Assembly (NCBI RefSeq): GCF_020921035.1
Contig: NC_063157.1
Coordinates: 14,891,777 to 14,955,776 of the forward strand
Direction of reading: 5' to 3'
DNA: 64,000 nucleotides
DNA from: Rhodamnia argentea
Lineage: Eukaryota > Streptophyta > Magnoliopsida > Myrtales > Myrtaceae
Shown here: positions 60,663-64,000 of the stretch, one piece after another
How positions within the stretch are numbered: the stretch's first letter is position 1
How the letters are laid out: each line of letters opens with the position of its first letter
Translations under genes and position numbers: made by a program
The notes under the pieces: model-generated
Databases searched by the model: none
Seen by the model: the letters and a program-made list of their open reading frames with translations, nothing else
What the model was told of the DNA's origin: nothing

Positions 60663-61079
60663 TTAGAAGAACTGCAAAAATGCCCCCTGCAGCTCCTCCA
60701 TCGTGATCGTGCGGTCGCCGTCCCTGTCGAAGAACTCGAACATCCGCTGCATCTCGGCGTCGCGTTCCACATCTCCGCCCCGGAGCTCACAGATCCTCTG
60801 TTTTAACAGTAGTATCTCGCCAAATCCGTCAAATTTTTTCCACCATATCTGCGCTCGCCATCTTCGGGGCGAGACATCCCCTCTCCCCGCTCCATCTGCA
60901 GTGAGTGCCTCCCACCTTTTGGAAGCGAAGGAAACAGCATATAATTTGTTAAGGAAGAAGATGCATCGCATCATCAAGCCATCGTCTTTGTTCGAAGGAT
61001 AGTTCTCGTCTCGTTGATCCTTCGATCCGGGCGAGCGACCGAACACGAACAGGGCTCGATGGAATGCAGAGCTTCCCAC
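60663..61079 (-). pseudogene. EF-hand (calmodulin-like) gene fragment, 138-codon frame
   Basis: The open frame ends with one EF-hand: EMQRMFEFFDRDGDRTITME and ELQGAF, loop D-x-D-x-D-x-T-x-x-x-x-E. The loop position usually filled by Gly is Arg. KQRICELRGGDVERDAEM preceding it resembles the linker of plant CML proteins. A second hand, expected in CML proteins, is missing; the frame ends QFF-stop soon after the E helix. The N-terminal half is not recognisable. Likely a truncated copy beside a MITE, although a short expressed Ca-binding protein cannot be excluded. Confidence 0.55.
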
Positions 61080-61093
61080 ACTACCGGATTTGT

Positions 61094-61800
61094 TCTTGGG
61101 TGTTTCTGAAATTTGTCTCCGCTCGAATGTTGGTCGTGATTTTGCTGATCATTTCTTGCGTTCCTGTGGGATAACCGGGACTATTTTTTTCTCCGAGCAG
61201 AGGGATGTTCTCCGATTACGAATTTCTTTAGTGGCTGCTGTCCCGTGCAAGAATTCATTTTTCTGGTTTTACACCGAGTTAGATGAGAAATAATAATAAT
61301 TAAAAAAATATGAATTTATTTTATTTACTAATTTTTTTTATTTTTAATGTGATTTTTTTATTTAATATAAAGTTTTTATCCATATAACATATACAAATAA
61401 AGAGCGTAAAAATATGTTAAATAAATTATATAAATTTTCGTAGGATATTAACGTATTTTGATAATATGAGTCAAAATGAAACGAGTCAAAATAGGCTAAT
61501 TACAAATTGAATCGGATATAAATCATTAAATATAGATTAAAACAGATTATATGAATTAATATGATTCGAATTATATTTGGTTCTATCCATTTATTTGACA
61601 CCTTTGCTGTCAATTGATCGAGTAAAAAAGGCGACCGGACCTACGTTGTTAAAAGCAAAAAGGATCGCGCACGTCTCACAAGGGTCAAAAGTCAACGAGG
61701 AAAATCTGGAATCAACCAGAAATTACCCAAAGACATCCACCTGGCACCTATCCTCCAGTCATCACACGGCCGCATCCTCCACCGTCCGCGTATCTCAGAT
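61094..61800. other. Intergenic DNA upstream of HSP70
   Basis: AT-rich (61,290-61,600) with no gene. 61,600-61,800 is the distal HSP70 promoter. Confidence 0.45.
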
Positions 61801-61823
61801 CCAACGGCCACCACTCCACCATC

Positions 61824-61875
61824 AGAACATTCTCGAATGCTCCCGAAACGCGCTTCCCTCGCAAGTCTTATAAAA
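61824..61875 (+). promoter_or_regulatory. Heat-shock element and TATA box of HSP70
   Basis: Pentamers aGAAc-aTTCt-cGAAt-gCTCc-cGAAa run continuously at 61,824-61,848 (four of five perfect nGAAn/nTTCn units). The TATA box TATAAAA is at 61,869-61,875. Predicted start near 61,900, leaving a leader of about 115 nt. HSF binding is inferred from this classic arrangement. Confidence 0.88.
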
Positions 61876-62014
61876 CCTCTCTCCCTCCTACTCCGTCTTC
61901 CTCAGCACAGACGTTCTTTACTGTGAAACAGAGTTCTTCTTCAGAGACATCACCGACGATCCATCAATCATCGTAGCTACTTTCGCACCAATTTTTCTTA
62001 GAGAGAAGGAATCG

Positions 62015-64000
62015 ATGGCAGGAAAAGGGGAAGGGCCGGCGATCGGCATCGACCTGGGGACGACGTACTCGTGTGTCGGCGTCTTTCAACACGACAGGGT
62101 CGAGATCATCGCCAACGACCAGGGCAACAGGACGACGCCCTCCTACGTCGCCTTCACCGACACCGAGAGGCTGATCGGCGACGCCGCCAAGAACCAGGTC
62201 GCCATGAACCCCACGAACACCGTCTTCGGTGAGTGACCTCGTTTCTTACTCTGTTTCTTCGGTGGCTCGGTTTGGTCTCCGTTCTGCTGTTCATCGATGT
62301 CTCGTCGATCGTTTTGGTGTCGCGGTTATCCGATGTTCTTGATGTTTCCTGGTTTTTTCGGGAGGAATTTACCTATTTTTGGGCCGTTCGGATGGAGTTG
62401 GTTAGCTTTTGCTCATGTTAGCATAGACTATAGATGATGTAAGGATGGCTTAGTCGTGTGAGTTTTTTTCGCATTAAGATTGTGGAATTTGTCTTCCGAC
62501 CTGGAGAGGGACCTCTGTTTGCCCGCTGTTTTGTTAACTGTAGTTTAGTTTTTACTGTTTCTTCTCATTCTGAAGTCCTAGTTCATCACGGTGTTGTTCT
62601 GTCGACCGATGCTGATATGGTAATTTCGATGTATTTGCCAGATGCGAAGCGGTTGATCGGGAGGAGATTCAGCGACCCTACGGTCCAGGGTGACATGAGG
62701 CACTGGCCGTTCAAGGTCGTTGCTGGTCCTGGCGACAAGCCCATGATTGTCGTCAACTACAAGGGCGAAGAGAAGCAGTTTGCTGCGGAGGAAATCTCGT
62801 CCATGGTCCTCACGAAGATGCGCGAGATCGCGGAGGCATATATCGGGACGAACATCAAGAATGCCGTCGTCACGGTCCCTGCCTACTTCAATGACTCGCA
62901 GAGGCAGGCCACGAAGGATGCCGGCGTCATTGCCGGCCTCAATGTTATGCGTATCATCAACGAACCGACTGCGGCGGCCATCGCCTATGGTCTTGACAAG
63001 AAGGCGACCAGCACTGGAGAGAAGAATGTGTTGATTTTTGATCTTGGGGGTGGTACTTTCGATGTTTCTCTGCTTACTATTGAAGAGGGTATCTTCGAAG
63101 TGAAGGCCACGGCTGGAGACACACATCTTGGCGGCGAGGACTTTGATAACCGAATGGTCAACCACTTTGTGCAGGAGTTTAAGAGGAAGCATAAGAAGGA
63201 CATCAGTGGAAATCCCAGAGCTCTGAGGAGATTGAGGACTGCTTGTGAAAGGGCGAAGAGGACTCTCTCCTCGACCGCTCAAACGACTATTGAGATCGAC
63301 TCTCTTTACGAGGGTGTTGATTTTTATACCACCATCACTCGGGCCAGGTTCGAGGAGCTGAACATGGACCTCTTCAGGAAGTGTATGGAGCCCGTGGAGA
63401 AGTGCCTGAGAGATGCCAAGATGGACAAGGGCAACGTGCATGATGTTGTTCTTGTGGGTGGTTCTACTAGGATCCCCAAGGTGCAACAGCTACTGCAGGA
63501 CTTCTTCAACGGGAAGGAGCTGTGCAAGAGCATCAACCCTGATGAGGCCGTGGCCTACGGGGCGGCGGTCCAAGCGGCAATTCTGAGTGGCGAGGGCAAT
63601 GAGAAGGTGCAAGATATATTGCTCTTGGACGTTACTCCCCTCTCTCTTGGTTTGGAAACCGCCGGAGGTGTCATGACTGTCTTGATCCCGAGAAACACCA
63701 CCGTACCCACCAAGAAGGAGCAGGTCTTCTCGACCTACTCAGACAACCAACCCGGCGTCCTCATCCAGGTTTACGAGGGTGAGAGAGCGAGAACCAGGGA
63801 TAACAACTTGCTGGGCAAGTTTGAGCTCTCGGGCATTCCTCCAGCTCCTAGGGGCGTTCCCCAGATTAACGTCTGCTTCGACATTGATGCTAACGGCATA
63901 TTGAATGTCTCAGCTGAGGACAAGACCACCGGCCAGAAGAACAAGATCACGATCACGAACGACAAAGGAAGGCTGTCGAAGGAGGAGATTGAGAATATGG
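62015..64000 (+). CDS. HSP70: Cytosolic heat shock 70 kDa protein, 3' end beyond window
   Basis: ATP-driven chaperone that binds exposed hydrophobic segments, working with J-proteins and nucleotide-exchange factors in cytosol and nucleus. Exon 1 is 62,015-62,228. A 413-bp intron (GTGAGT...CAG) interrupts codon 72 (Asp), a position I recall as common in plant cytosolic HSP70 genes. Exon 2 runs from 62,642 past the edge. About 524 of the expected roughly 650 residues are visible. Signatures: IDLGTTYS (12-19), [14 protein letters not shown] (from 203), [15 protein letters not shown] (from 340), and [14 protein letters not shown] at the start of the substrate-binding domain. There is no N-terminal signal or transit peptide, so the protein is cytosolic. 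The EEVD tail lies outside the window. No frame damage seen. Promoter HSE indicates heat inducibility. Confidence 0.97.

Noticed and set aside
62578-63486. 302-codon antisense frame on the minus strand
   Set aside because: It is the shadow of the GC-rich HSP70 exon 2, whose sense translation matches the family throughout.
1-64000. CRISPR arrays, bacterial operons, phage or endogenous viral genes
   Set aside because: None seen. The tandem repeats lack regular spacers and all polyproteins belong to plant retrotransposons.

Overview
This is nuclear DNA from a flowering plant, most likely a woody eudicot. The evidence is intron-bearing genes for ribosomal protein uS17, OST4, a CASP-like protein, UBC7-type E2 enzymes and cytosolic HSP70, a plant tRNA-His, long AT-rich gene-poor stretches, GA microsatellites, and plant LINE, copia, Ty3, PIF/Harbinger and hAT elements. 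The dispersed fold-back repeats suggest Myrtaceae (Eucalyptus-like), but that is only an impression. No operons, CRISPR arrays or bacterial features are present.

Layout. 1-365 (-): 5' end of the 40S ribosomal protein S11 gene. 1,441-9,434: a three-level nest. A 5'-truncated LINE (10-bp TSD) was split by an LTR unit (5-bp TSD), which was itself split by a related LTR unit in the other orientation (5-bp TSD). 10,082-11,382: a PIF-like MITE and a hAT-like MITE with a perfect 8-bp TSD. 11,742-22,536 (-): a Ty1/copia element (C1) whose gag was split by a roughly 6.2-kb PIF/Harbinger element and whose pol was split by a second, internally deleted copia element (C2). 23,947-24,018 (+): tRNA-His. 25,660-29,368 (+): OST4 gene, a 37-aa protein with a roughly 3.45-kb intron in its 5' UTR. 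31,558-33,447 (-): CASP-like protein 4A-type gene in 3 exons. 34-39 kb: MITE graveyard. 39,495-45,929 and 50,008-55,060 (both -): tandemly duplicated six-exon UBC7-type E2 genes, 167 aa each, differing at two residues by my manual translation. The first copy later gained a MITE and a probable plastid-DNA insertion in its introns. 55,261-55,950: three copies of a roughly 240-bp tandem repeat next to the second E2 promoter. 56-60.6 kb: hAT and Harbinger-like MITEs. 60,663-61,079 (-): an EF-hand gene fragment. 62,015-64,000 (+): cytosolic HSP70 with a clear heat-shock element and TATA box, running off the right edge.

How the genes relate. These are independently transcribed housekeeping or stress genes: translation (uS17, tRNA-His), ER N-glycosylation (OST4), ubiquitination of the ERAD-associated type (UBC7-like), membrane scaffold (CASP-like) and chaperone (HSP70). 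There is a loose ER/proteostasis theme, but no sign of physical coordination. I found no convincing undescribed system. The most informative content is the datable nested-transposon history, the short genes that ORF-length filters miss (OST4 and the 12-nt first coding exon of uS17), and the paired E2 genes, which act as an internal insertion-history control.
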